Below, piece by piece: positions 23,541 through 33,202 of a stretch of DNA of 64,000 nt. Below the pieces are notes generated by a model. That model saw only the letters and a program-made list of their open reading frames with translations. It did no database searches and was not told where the DNA came from. Each line of letters begins with the position of its first letter. Position 1 is the first letter of the stretch. The stretch spans positions 2,542,001 through 2,606,000 of the forward strand of contig JAGMUV010000005.1 of the NCBI GenBank assembly GCA_020744425.1, read 5' to 3'. The position numbers and the translations under genes are program-made. This DNA is from Dactylonectria macrodidyma. Taxonomy: Eukaryota > Ascomycota > Sordariomycetes > Hypocreales > Nectriaceae.

Positions 23541-23700
23541 GGGTCTGTCTCGGTGGAGTGAAGCGGAGTTGGGGGTCTGTCTCTGTGGAGTGAAGCGGAG
23601 CTGAGGATCTGTCTCCGTAGAGTGAAGCGGAGTTGGGGATCTGTCTCCATAGAGTGAAGCGGAGTTGGGGATCTGTCTTGGTGGAGTGAAGCGGAGGTTA
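23541..23700. repeat. Minisatellite: five contiguous copies of a 32-bp unit
   Basis: Units start at 23541, 23573, 23605, 23637 and 23669, each exactly 32 bp. Each contains the conserved core GAGTGAAGCGGAG and a variable middle following CTGTCT. Differences among copies are mostly C/T and G/A transitions. There are no spacers, so it is a tandem array and not CRISPR. It does not encode an obvious repeat protein. Confidence 0.92.
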
Positions 23701-23943
23701 ATTCATGGGCCTCCTCTCAGCGCTGGCCTACAGTCGACAGTTCAAAATGTCTCTACTATCCCTTTGACTGTGCTAAGGCAACACTTGGGCTTGGCGGCCC
23801 GCAACGGAGGACGATCCGCTCCCGAACTAGGTCGACCTATAGTTCCGCCGAAGCAACGCCTTCGGCGGCGACCTGTTCATTGCATCCTGCTCTGGTGAGA
23901 AACTTTGAGGACGTCGTCACTAACGAGCTCGTTAGACTTATGA

Positions 23944-24140
23944 AATACTCGACGTAGAGCTAACCAAGCCTGCTCTGAGCACGGTATTCCGTCGTATTCG
24001 TATCGGTTCGACGTTACGGTCAATGGGCTTCCTGAGTTTTCGCGGCGATGGGTACGCAGTGAATTCATTCGGCGGAAGTGGCACCTATCCTGACTCCAAC
24101 GGCGCAAATGACACCAGATATGTGGGTGGAGTGGGGTAAC
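23944..24140 (+). pseudogene. Decayed 3' fragment of a type-B carboxylesterase/lipase gene
   Basis: Three short blocks in different frames resemble consecutive C-terminal segments of fungal carboxylesterases. Frame from 23944 reads ...CSEHGIPSYSYRFDVTVNG..., which matches the strand before the catalytic His region. From 24044, in a shifted frame, comes GDGYAVNSFGGSGTYP, matching the GLGYDVNPFGG-type segment. A further shift gives PDMWVEW, like the SWVNF helix. The stretch that should lie between the first two blocks, with the catalytic His, is missing. No intact upstream part is visible. Family assignment is from remembered consensus and should be tested by translated search. Confidence 0.5.
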
Positions 24141-24499
24141 CAGTGAATAACATGATCACGGATGGCATCGGCGATGCTGCATTGTTCGAATTTGGCCGAG
24201 TTTCGATCGAGGAGGACAACCGCCGACCTAAAGCTATATGTTGGCTAACTGAGCATAGCTAGTCGGTATTTGGAAGTTAATAAGTCCTATAAAGACGACA
24301 ATGCTCTCTTCATAGTTACTCCGTACATAGTGGGAACTGCCACGATGCGGTAGGAGAAGATACGCAGTTATTTCTCTTGCCAAGATACTTAACGCCAAAC
24401 GTCAGTGTGAGGGGAACGCCCTGAATTTATGCTCATAGCCACACACAACTCTCTCCCCTATAAACCATCACTTTACACTTAATACCTCACCTTCGCAGG

Positions 24500-24613
24500 A
24501 TGAATTTCTCGCACTTATTAACCTGGGTTTTCCTTCTAGCGACTAATGGTGCAGTATGCAGTCGTTCTAGGCGAATATGTCCTTGCCTATCTCCGGGTCA
24601 AAAAGTAGTCTAA
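24500..24613 (+). CDS. Possible small secreted peptide (37 aa) or truncated secreted protein
   Basis: ATG at 24500 opens a 37-codon frame with a textbook signal peptide: MNFS, a hydrophobic core LLTWVFLLA, and a likely cut near Ala/Cys/Ser 18-21. The remainder is short and basic with two Cys (ICPC). A TATAAA at 24459-24464 lies 36-41 bp upstream, followed by a C/A-rich leader, so it has the look of a real promoter. It may be the surviving 5' end of a broken secreted-protein gene. No homology recognised. Confidence 0.3.
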   Translation: MNFSHLLTWVFLLATNGAVCSRSRRICPCLSPGQKVV

Positions 24614-24710
24614 GGACCTAAAACGGTCTATATCTCCATGCAGTCTGTTACAGGCTAGACCTGGGCAGAGGAGCTACTGCTATGATCACTATGAAGCCTC
24701 AGCAACTACG

Positions 24711-24743
24711 CTCTGACCAAACTCTGATCACACTCTGATCACG
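24711..24743. repeat. 11-bp tandem repeat, three copies
   Basis: Three adjoining 11-bp units beginning CTCTGA (24711, 24722 and 24733) differ at one to three positions; a fourth partial unit follows. The inner TGATCA is palindromic. It is non-coding and its role is unknown. Confidence 0.75.
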
Positions 24744-25487
24744 CTCTTACCTCATGCTGAAGCTTCTATAGAGAGCGATATCGCTGGGACCCAGCCCTAG
24801 GGCTACGGCCTAGAGCCTTATGCGATGGACTTACATAAGGAGGTCTTAGTGACGTAGCTATGACTTCTTTAGTTTAAGATACTTTAATCTATTGAATTCT
24901 CTTTTGTCAAATAATCCTAGGGTCTTCATTCACACAGCCCACGTACAGACAGAGAGGTTCATGGAAATTGCATTCACACAACATGGTGCATTTAATGCCT
25001 CGCTTCAAAGGTTTCTATACTTACTGAGGTCTTCAGCCCAGAGGAGGACGATCAATTCCTAGAAATGGTCTGATATCTCGGTCCGGGATTCGGGCATTCT
25101 GCTACATAGAGCTGGCTAGCTTTCACCTGGCACCATACAAATCCATTTGCGGGGGAGAGACTGACTGGTGATTGGCAAATCTGCTTGCGGGGAAGGGGCT
25201 GGCTGAAAGCTGGATCCACTTCTGTCCGAGACGCACTGCAACCCCACGGGGTAGTCTAACTGGTTGCACCACCTTCCAAGAGCAAGCCACCCAGGCCGAG
25301 GCAGGTTTCTACACGATATTGAAATGTTCATTGATGAGGCATGTTAACAAAGGACCGACTAGATGATGAACATGGATAACGGACCGACTGACTAGGCGAT
25401 GAAGGAGGCACGTGGATGATGGCCCGGCTACCAGGTAGTAAGTTCGTGCTTAGGAGTTCCTATTGAACAGTCGTCTCGTACGAACGA

Positions 25488-25500
25488 ATATATATAATAG
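25488..25500 (+). promoter_or_regulatory. TATA element of the alpha-amylase gene
   Basis: ATATATATAATAG lies 143 bp upstream of the amylase ATG, followed by a C/T-rich leader with CATCTTCATCATACAAC-like start sites. This is a fungal-type promoter, showing that a bacterial-type coding region sits behind a eukaryotic control region. Inferred from sequence only. Confidence 0.5.
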
Positions 25501-25642
25501 GTAGATGTTCTCTCCTTCATCTTCATCATACAACAATCGATACTACCAAGTTTGTTCTATCCTGTTTTGCGTCTTCTCTGTGCACACACACCCTTGAGGT
25601 TATTGGTGTAAAAGATTCCGCAAAGCTTCCGGAACCTCTATC

Positions 25643-27022
25643 ATGGCACGCAAGACCGGCCTCGCTGCAGTCGTAGGGCTGACAGCCGCTGGCCTCATGG
25701 TCATGATCCCTCCTGTCGTCAATGCCTCCCCGCCTGGCACCAAGGACGTCACTGCTGTCCTTTTCGAGTGGAACTTCAACTCCGTCGCCAAGGAGTGCAC
25801 CAACACCATCGGTCCCGCCGGCTACGGATATGTCCAGGTCTCTCCGCCCGCCGAACACATACAGGGCTCGCAGTGGTGGACCTCGTACCAGCCCGTGTCG
25901 TACCAGATTGCCGGCCGCCTCGGCAACCGCGCGTCCTTCCAGAGCATGATTAATACCTGCCACGGAGCCGGCGTCAAGGTCATCGTCGACACCGTCATCA
26001 ACCACATGTCGTCCGGCAGTGGCACCGGCACCGGCGGCTCGTCGTACTCCAAGTATAACTACCCGGGCCTCTACTCCTCCTACGACTTCGACGACTGCAC
26101 CTCCTCCATCTCCAACTACGCTGACCGTGGGAACGTCCAGCGCTGCGAGCTTGTCGGCCTGGCTGATCTGGACACCCCTGAGGAGTATCCCCGCAAGACC
26201 ATCGCCGGCTACATCAACGACCTGCTCAGCCTCGGCGTCGACGGCTTCCGCATCGACGCCGCCAAGCACATGGCAACTGAAGACCTTGCTAATATCAAGT
26301 CCCGCCTGGCCAACCCGTCCGTGTACTGGAAGCAGGAGGTCATCTACGGCGCCGGGGAAGCCGTCCAGCCCACCGAGTACACCGGCAACGGCGACGTCCA
26401 GGAGTTCCGCTACGCCTACGACCTCAAGCGCGTCTTCAACAACGAGAAGCTCGCCTATCTGAAGAACTACGGGGAGGGCTGGGGCTATCTGAGCAGCTCC
26501 GTTGCCGCCGTCTTCGTCGACAACCACGACACCGAGCGCAACGGTGCCACTCTCAGTTACAAGGACAACGCCAAGTACACGCTGGCTAACGTCTTCATGC
26601 TCGCTTACCCCTACGCCGCCACGGATATTAACTCCGGTTACGAATTCTCCGACGCGGATGCCGGACCGCCTAATAACGGCGCCGTTAACGCCTGCTGGCA
26701 GGACGGCTGGAAATGTCAGCACGCTTGGCCGGAGATCATGCGCATGGTCGCCTTCCGCAACGCCGTCCGCGGCCAAGGGCTGACGAACTGGTGGGACAAT
26801 GGCAACAACGCCATTGGCTTCGGACGGGGCAGCATTGGGTACGTCGCCATCAACCACGAGTCAAGCTCAGTGACCCGGACATACCAGACTTCACTGCCCG
26901 CGGGCACGTACTGCAACGTGCAGAGCAACACCTACGTGACGGTGAATTCGAGCGGCCAGTTCACGGCCACCCTGGGCTCCGATACCGCGCTGGCCATCTA
27001 CGTCGGGAAGACATCCTGCTGA
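25643..27022 (+). CDS. Secreted GH13 alpha-amylase of actinobacterial type
   Basis: Endo-acting starch hydrolase, 459 aa, single exon. A signal peptide is clear (positive MARK, hydrophobic core 7-22, likely cut near NA|SPP at 27-28). The mature protein follows Streptomyces alpha-amylases almost block for block: [72 protein letters not shown] and [12 protein letters not shown]. The catalytic residues are Asp205 (nucleophile), Glu239 (acid/base) and Asp296. The C-terminal beta domain ends at KTSC; there is no starch-binding module. This group (GH13 subfamily 32) is otherwise typical of actinobacteria and is known to have entered some fungi. The gene is clearly richer in GC than its surroundings. 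Usual fungal amylases (GH13_1, Taka-amylase type) have different motifs. Confidence 0.95.
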   Translation: MARKTGLAAVVGLTAAGLMVMIPPVVNASPPGTKDVTAVLFEWNFNSVAKECTNTIGPAGYGYVQVSPPAEHIQGSQWWTSYQPVSYQIAGRLGNRASFQSMINTCHGAGVKVIVDTVINHMSSGSGTGTGGSSYSKYNYPGLYSSYDFDDCTSSISNYADRGNVQRCELVGLADLDTPEEYPRKTIAGYINDLLSLGVDGFRIDAAKHMATEDLANIKSRLANPSVYWKQEVIYGAGEAVQPTEYTGNGDVQEFRYAYDLKRVFNNEKLAYLKNYGEGWGYLSSSVAAVFVDNHDTERNGATLSYKDNAKYTLANVFMLAYPYAATDINSGYEFSDADAGPPNNGAVNACWQDGWKCQHAWPEIMRMVAFRNAVRGQGLTNWWDNGNNAIGFGRGSIGYVAINHESSSVTRTYQTSLPAGTYCNVQSNTYVTVNSSGQFTATLGSDTALAIYVGKTSC

Positions 27023-29661
27023 GAGCCTATCCTACTCGCTAGGTGACCGATTATCGACAGCAGCCGCAGCGCCTCCTCGGAGCGTGACCCCGGGGGTGGC
27101 AGTGTACATCACAACCTAATGATCCCGGTCGGTCATGTCGAGAGCGTCGCTATCAGTTGGAGATTGCTTTTACGTGTATCTTTCATTCTTTAAGCCTTAG
27201 TATCTATCCGATTTACATAGCAGGCATTACGAAATAGCACAACTCGCAGGCATATCGCACAAATTATCCCTAACCTCATGTTGTATGTGGCTAATGTCTG
27301 TCTAAGTTCTTCTAACGTTGCGACAACCCGGTACACCTAGCCGGGGGCCTACTTCTCCTATAACCCTATCTTTATTATAGAAGCTATGCTGTTACCACTA
27401 CAGGTAATAAATGCTAAATTAGTAGTTCTTAGAGTAACTAGGAGGCAGAGGTTGTGAAGCATTACCACGCCCTAGCAGTCTTCTAGTTCTTGGTCTTCTA
27501 GTTCTTGGGACTGCCATGGCTCTAGCTCTCAAGTCTCATCTTCTCGAAGATGGGGCTGGTACTCTCAGCCGTTGCTTTATCGAGCTCCATTGGATTGGCC
27601 TCGGGAGTGGTTGAGGTGCATGTACGTTGTGGTGGGCTTTGTTTCTTCGCTCAAGGCACTATGGTCGCGACACCAAGGCGACGTGGTTGAAGCAAATCGT
27701 TGAGTAGAAAAGCAAACAGACTGCATTATACAACAGACCTCAAGCACTTTGCTGGCATGGCTGACCTTTAACGTCTCTGCGAGCTCGTTCCTAGCTGCGC
27801 CTGTTGGCTTTCCAGGCTCCTTGCAATCATGGGGGGGAGAGCCAGGGCGCTGACGCAGCTTGAGGTTGTCCCTAAGTCTAGGTACTTCCGATAAGAGGTT
27901 CTGCGGGCCTGAAAACGGGCTTCAACTAGGTTTAAAAAGGGGCCCGCCAACCCGAACACATGCATTCTTTTTGTGATTCATTCTCTAGTTGGAGTGACAG
28001 TATGATTACGAGGTCGATCTTAGATCAAAAGCCATCATCACATCATGAAAGTCAGTGGTCTGCCCCACTACAGCAGGATGCTGCCCTCCATCCCGTCACC
28101 ACCAAACAAGCGCTGACCTGTATCAACTAGTCTCACTTACGCGCCGAGTGGCTCACCAGTCAAGAGAGATTCCCTACGGAACAACGAAATTGCGCACGTT
28201 GCGGGATGGGAGATCTTCGAGTCAATCAACGGGAGGTATCATTGTCGGCGGAGTATGGCAGTGGAGTGCGCAGATGAGGCCGTGAAAACCCAAACTCTGC
28301 TTGGTCTACCTGCTATTTAATCTATTATAGTTTGAGGCCGTTGAAACGGCACTGAGACCCGGGCCTGAATCAGCGGCCGTGGACGTTTCCTGGTCGCATC
28401 GTCGGCCGCAAAGGGAAAAAGGCGGTCGCGAACAAACGGACGTATCAAAACAGCAAAGAGTTGGCTTCGGGAATAGGCACTGCGACTAGGCCTAAGTGGA
28501 GGAGGTGTGGACACCATGCGGGAGCCATTTCTGCAACGTCGGTGTGGGCTCCTCGCTGATTGGGGAGTCAGTTTTTGGGTGAGAATATTATGGTTATCAT
28601 ACCATATTTTTATCGAATCGTGAAGACTACTGGACGCACCTAGTCCTTAGATGCAGCTGTGTCGTTAGGATGCAGCATGTTGGATTGTCAGCTGGCGTTT
28701 GGCAGAGATGGGCTCTCGCTGAGGCTGCTTGGCTGGCTGTCGTTGATCATGAGATGCTGCGAACGGTGCTGCAAACGCCTGTGAGGACAAGTCATTCATT
28801 CTGCAAAGAATACATATGTAATACTGCACATACAGTAGTAGTACGTCTGCAATCACTTTCACCGTCACAGAAACTAGTAGGTATTTGATTACTCAGTTCC
28901 CTTCAACCCCATCACTCATCACACCTCCACATCACCCAAATCACAATCCCGCTCCAACCACCCGCCCTTCATCCTCAGAAACATGGACATTTACCGTCCC
29001 CCTCACCTCTTTTCGTGTTGGCCCCCCTGATCCCTCTGACCAATCGCATCGCCAACTGCCCCTCTCCGCGCGCCTCTTCTCCTCCCCCAACCCGGCGCTT
29101 AGACGGCTGCAGTGTGATACGGGCCCTCATTGGCTAGACGCTACTGTCATTGGGCGCTGGCTATTTTGGGGTGTGTGGTGGCCCGCTATGAGAAGCACTC
29201 AGCAAACAACCCCATGCAATTCTCGTTCGCTGCGAGCGCTTAATGGGCTGGGCTGGGCCGGGCGGGAAATGGGAACCTGGGTCAATTCTGCGAGAGGATT
29301 GGACCCAAGGGCAGGCATATAATATCAGCGAGGCGGGCGGGCTTCCCTGGAGCGATGACTGTTTTTCCCCTTCGAATGTCGTCTTGAACTCTTGCTCGTC
29401 TCTTTTCCTCGCTCTGCTGGAATTGTCTCGAGAAAAATACCGAAAACAGTTCAAACCTGGACATGGCCACGAAGCGGTAGCAGAGCTTGAACCCGCCGTT
29501 GTCTTGCATCCTGTTGTTTGCTTGTTGCTTCGTTTCATTTTGATACCCCTCCTCCGAATTACCAGCCATATCGTTTCCCACGAACCTTTTCTTCCGAGAA
29601 GAAACAACTATATATACCCAATATTCCTCTGTTTGATACAGACAAAACCCACCGAAACACA
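27023..29661. other. 2.6-kb gene-free right part of the accessory island
   Basis: AT-richer, with TA-rich segments around 27.2-27.5 kb that look like worn repeat DNA. A 15-bp direct tandem duplication is at 27479-27508. From about 28.9 kb the base composition returns to that of the housekeeping region. No gene or RNA recognised. Confidence 0.5.
27479..27508. repeat. 15-bp perfect tandem duplication
   Basis: TCTTCTAGTTCTTGG occurs twice, head to tail, without change. A perfect copy suggests a recent duplication. Non-coding. Confidence 0.85.
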
Positions 29662-31563
29662 ATGTCTACTCCGAACTCAAACCTAGGCGGTTTCTCTCTC
29701 TTCCCCAGCCCCAGCTCGTCCAAGCCGCCGCCCGTCAACCGGAACCAGACCCCGCGACCCCGCCGGTCCGAGTCCCGCGAGCGCCGAGCCCCGACACCGC
29801 AGGGACGCCGAACACCAACACCACAGATTGCGTCCCCGGAGGTCGCTCAGTCTTCGCAGCTGGCCTCGTCTTCACCTTCTTCTCACATCGCCAACGGCAA
29901 AGAGCACCAGGTATCAGAGGCCCAGCCTCAACACCAGAACCGAGCGCCGTCCCCGGCTCAGGTTGATCCTCCTCCCCGCCAACAACACCAACACCAACAG
30001 CATCATGACGACCAAGCATCGGCCGGCCCCTCGTCCGCCATGAGATTCCAGCAAGACATACCCGTCCAAGAGCCCCGTCCCACCGCTGAGGTCCCCGGTC
30101 GGACCGAGACGGCCTTTTCTCAGGCCAACACGCTCGTCCGCAGCCCCAGCGTCAAGTCCCGCAGCTCAATAGCCAAGCTGCCGCTCTTCGACGAGGCGTC
30201 GCCGAGCACGCAGCAACCGCTCAGGTCCATCTTCCCGACGTACAACCCGGACGTCCCGCTTGGCCAGCAACACTACGTGCCGACGCAGATGAGTCCCACT
30301 CGTATCCCCCGCGCCGTCATTAGCCGCCAGACGTACTACGAAACCCAGCCCGCCAGCCCGCCCTTCCGGAGCCCCGTCCGCAGTCCCCGGAGCGCCGGGT
30401 CCAACAACTGGCCGCGGAGGGCCGTCCCCCACGAGCCCCCCGTCATCCCCACGACCAGCACCACCGAGCAGCTCAAGGGCCTGTGGAAGGTCGCCAACGG
30501 GTGGAAGGCCTCTCCGTCTGAGGGTCGCGTCTACTGCATGAAGATGACGCAGGAAAAGGATGCTCCTGTGTATACCCTCTCCTCCTCAACTCAGCCCTTT
30601 TACAACCTCCGCCTGGATCCCACGTCAGCGTCTGCCTACGTCACCCTCACAAGGCACGACCCCGCAAAGACGTACAAGGCCCCCAAGGTCGAGGCCCCCG
30701 GCTCTGGCTCCTCGGCGAGCAGCATCATCAGCGGCGTCGTCGGGCACGGCAGCGGCGGCGGCAGCGCTAGGAGCAGCAAGATCACCGACACCAAGCACTG
30801 GCACGAGGCCCTCTCCACAACTCTCGAAGAAGAGTCCCGCAAGCACCCGCCCAACGACGGCCTCGTGGCGCTGCTGATGCCGACGCCCGCGACAAAGGTG
30901 GCCATCGAGAAGTCGGGCGACCCCAGCGTCGTCATGATGGCTGAGCGCGAGTGTGCGCGCCTCGTCTGGGACGAGGACAGCTCCAACCACTTCCTGGTGC
31001 ACCCAGCGCTGGCCACGCCCTTCTGCGTCACCATCGAGCGCTCGCCCGCCTGGTCGCGCGTCGAGTACACGCTGGAGCATCACGAGTCGCCTCAGCACCT
31101 GGCCAAGCTGACGCGTGACGGCACCGGCGGCGGGTGGCTGGAGCTGGACACGGGCATCGCCTCCAAGATTGAGTCCTTCTTTATGGTCGACGTCGCCGTC
31201 TCCGCCCTGCTGCTCGTCGCCGCCGCCGACGAGAAGAACATGCCCGCCGCCGTCGAGGCCTTTGCGCCGCCGCCTCCGATTGTCTTGTCTGCCAAGGACG
31301 AGAGGCGCCTGAGCAAGCGCGAGGAGAAGAAGCGCCGCAAGATGGAGTCGTTTGAGATTGACGTCGAGAGCCAGAACGAGAGTCTGGACAAGAACAAGAC
31401 CAAGAGCAAAGACTCCACTGAGAAGCTGCCGTTCCTGGTGCGGGTGATAGTCAAGCTTGCCAAGGGGCTGTTTGCGTGCATCATCTGGGTGCTGACCATC
31501 GCCTTCAAGTGCTGTTCGGGCATCTTCAAGCTGCTGTACAAGTGCGTGGGCTCCAAATACTAA
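29662..31563 (+). CDS. Conserved fungal protein of unknown function, C-terminal hydrophobic anchor
   Basis: Single exon, 633 aa. The first ~270 residues are low-complexity and rich in Ser, Pro, Arg and Gln (FPSPSS, RRAPTPQGRRTPTPQ), like a disordered phosphorylated region. Residues about 275-570 look globular. They include GLWKVANGWKASPSEGRVYCMKM, shown here as a landmark only in part: LWKVANGWKAS near 275-285. A basic Lys/Arg stretch follows and the last 46 residues (588-633) are hydrophobic with Cys and Lys (LFACIIWVLTIAF, KCCSGIF, KCVGSKY), consistent with a tail anchor or hairpin that may be acylated. Related proteins are widespread in sordariomycetes and sometimes carry the unsupported label acetylserotonin methyltransferase-like; I see no methyltransferase motif. 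The ATG at 29662 (context ACACAATG) is the first true ATG in the frame. Confidence 0.7.
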   Translation: MSTPNSNLGGFSLFPSPSSSKPPPVNRNQTPRPRRSESRERRAPTPQGRRTPTPQIASPEVAQSSQLASSSPSSHIANGKEHQVSEAQPQHQNRAPSPAQVDPPPRQQHQHQQHHDDQASAGPSSAMRFQQDIPVQEPRPTAEVPGRTETAFSQANTLVRSPSVKSRSSIAKLPLFDEASPSTQQPLRSIFPTYNPDVPLGQQHYVPTQMSPTRIPRAVISRQTYYETQPASPPFRSPVRSPRSAGSNNWPRRAVPHEPPVIPTTSTTEQLKGLWKVANGWKASPSEGRVYCMKMTQEKDAPVYTLSSSTQPFYNLRLDPTSASAYVTLTRHDPAKTYKAPKVEAPGSGSSASSIISGVVGHGSGGGSARSSKITDTKHWHEALSTTLEEESRKHPPNDGLVALLMPTPATKVAIEKSGDPSVVMMAERECARLVWDEDSSNHFLVHPALATPFCVTIERSPAWSRVEYTLEHHESPQHLAKLTRDGTGGGWLELDTGIASKIESFFMVDVAVSALLLVAAADEKNMPAAVEAFAPPPPIVLSAKDERRLSKREEKKRRKMESFEIDVESQNESLDKNKTKSKDSTEKLPFLVRVIVKLAKGLFACIIWVLTIAFKCCSGIFKLLYKCVGSKY

Positions 31564-32345
31564 TGAGAAATGGCGAATGGGCGAGCGAGGTGCCGTAACC
31601 GGCCCTTGTGGGAGTAATTAGCATGTTTTATCAGTCCCCTTCACGCAGTCATGGATGGGATAGGCCAGGGAGACACAAAGTCCTTCGTTTTTGAGCTGTA
31701 TCATGTAGAACCATAAACCCACGGCGTTAGGGGTATCGATTAGCCATTTTGGAAGAGCGAACACTGCAACGAGACACGAGAAGAAAAAAATAAGACATTA
31801 AAAAAAGACCATAATATTACTGGTACTTCCACCGAGGCTCAATAGATTGTCATGATGCCGTTAAGAGTTTTCGCCCAGTCGCTCCATCAAAGCCAGACCT
31901 CGATCGGAGAGATATCCTATGTATAGAAGATCGCTCGAGATGCGCGTTCAAAGATATGGTAGACGGAGACTATCTGCTGGAAGATGAATTCGCGTGCAGT
32001 ATCGTCGACCAATGCTCCTGCGTGGTCTTCTGGACGAGATCCACGAAATCAAGTTTCTCCGTAGTCAAAATCACTCGTGCTTCCATCGAGGCTCTATAGA
32101 TCGTCATGATGCCGTCGGAGTTTTCGCCTAGTCACTCTATCAAAGCCAGACTTCGACCGGAGAGATATCCTGTGTGGAGAAGACCGCAAAGAAGCTCCAG
32201 AGAAGCTCCATTGGTCGTCATGATACCGTTGGAGCTTTCGCCTAGTCGCTCTATCGAAGCCAGACCTCGATTGAAGAGACATCCTGCGTGGAGAAGGCCG
32301 CAGAGAAGCTCCATCGAGGGTGCATAGATGGTCGTGCCCCTCCTT
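31564..32345. other. Convergent 3' region with degenerate repeats
   Basis: The 782 bp between two convergent genes hold three diverged copies of a ~110-bp unit (see 31823-32318) that end close to the stop of utp11. No coding signal apart from chance ORFs inside the repeats. Confidence 0.6.
31823..32318. repeat. Three diverged copies of a ~110-bp repeat
   Basis: Copies lie at about 31823-31932, 32075-32205 and 32206-32318. Shared landmarks in order are GTCATGATGCC (31849, 32103, 32217), TTTTCGCC, AGTCGCTC, AAGCCAGACCTCGA and GAGATATCCT. The second and third are adjacent (114-bp period); the first is 254 bp upstream. Many differences are transitions. The repeats are close to or within the 3' UTR of utp11. 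Confidence 0.8.
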
Positions 32346-33202
32346 CTACCTCTTTCGTGTCCGCACCATAATCTTTTTCCCTTTGCGCGTCAGGCCGCCC
32401 GAGGTTGCCGTCTTGGCCATCTTTGCGCGCTGGATCTCGAGCGCCGACTCGACGTCGCTCAAGACCTTGTGCTTTTTTCGCGCAGCCTCGAGTTGGCGCC
32501 GCAGCCGTCGGAGGGATTTTTCCCGCTCGAGGCTGGCGTCGTCACCCTCCTTGGTTGATGAGTTCTCCGGTTGTTCGTCTTCGTCCTGGTCTATTTGCTC
32601 CTGTCTTAGCTCCTCCCTTTCCTCTTCGTCGTCGAAAAAGACGATTTTCCTCGGCGCCTTGGGTTTTGAAGGCATTGAAAAGTCGAATTCGTCGTCGTCA
32701 TCGTCGTCCTCTTGTTGTTCCTCCTCGTCCAGCTTGTCGAATCCTCGCGTCAAGACAATCTGTTCTTCCAGCTTGGCGATCTCCTTTGACACAACCTGCT
32801 TCATGGTTCGAGCATAGCCGATATCTTGCGTCTTCAGCAGCCGCACGGTATCGACATCCATCGCTTTGTTCCCGCGGTCGCCCTCGACTGTACCAGTCCA
32901 TCTTCGGCCATCCATGATCCTGGATCCGGGTCCCTTGCGGGACAGCATGCCAAAGTAGAATTCATCCTCGTTGCGCTCGGCCGCCTTCTCGCGGAGGGCC
33001 TTTAGTTTGGCCTTTTTCTCGTTGAAGTCCTTGGCTCGGAGAGAGTAGTCCTGCGAGACAGAGTCAGTTGCTGGCGGCTAGAAGCATGGCGGGGTGGGAG
33101 GCGGACCTTGTGCTTTTCGAGTAGGCCAAGGCGGCGGCGCTCCAGCGGCTGAGCTCGCTCTCGGTGCGGGCGCCGCTGGACAGCATTTCGCATGGAAGAC
33201 AT
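32346..33202 (-). CDS. utp11: Utp11, U3 snoRNA-associated small-subunit processome protein
   Basis: Component of the nucleolar small-subunit processome needed for 18S rRNA maturation. On the minus strand, exon 1 is 33202-33107 and exon 2 is 33050-32346 (266 aa, normal for the family). Recognisable blocks are the start [52 protein letters not shown] and [12 protein letters not shown]. The centre is acidic ([13 protein letters not shown]) and the C-terminus basic with coiled-coil character. The 56-nt intron is GT-AG and interrupts after HK at residue 32, a position giving the conserved [15 protein letters not shown] junction. It is divergent from the GH47 gene and convergent with the unknown gene upstream in the window. 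Confidence 0.93.

Larger units (their letters stand above)
23140..25642. other. 2.5-kb region of repeats and decayed sequence between two bacterial-type genes
   Basis: No intact enzyme gene. It contains a 32-bp minisatellite, a carboxylesterase relic, a possible small secreted peptide, an 11-bp tandem repeat and the alpha-amylase promoter, all listed separately. The remaining DNA is rich in TA-containing palindromic words (CTAG, TATA), as in old repeat-induced-point-mutated fungal DNA. The 25.3-25.45 kb part repeats GGACCGACT twice. Confidence 0.55.

Noticed and set aside
23541..23700. CRISPR-like array
   Set aside because: Units are contiguous, there are no spacers, and the genome is fungal. 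It is a minisatellite.
25526..26857. 443-codon minus-strand ORF
   Set aside because: Antisense shadow of the GC-rich amylase gene; no recognisable motif.
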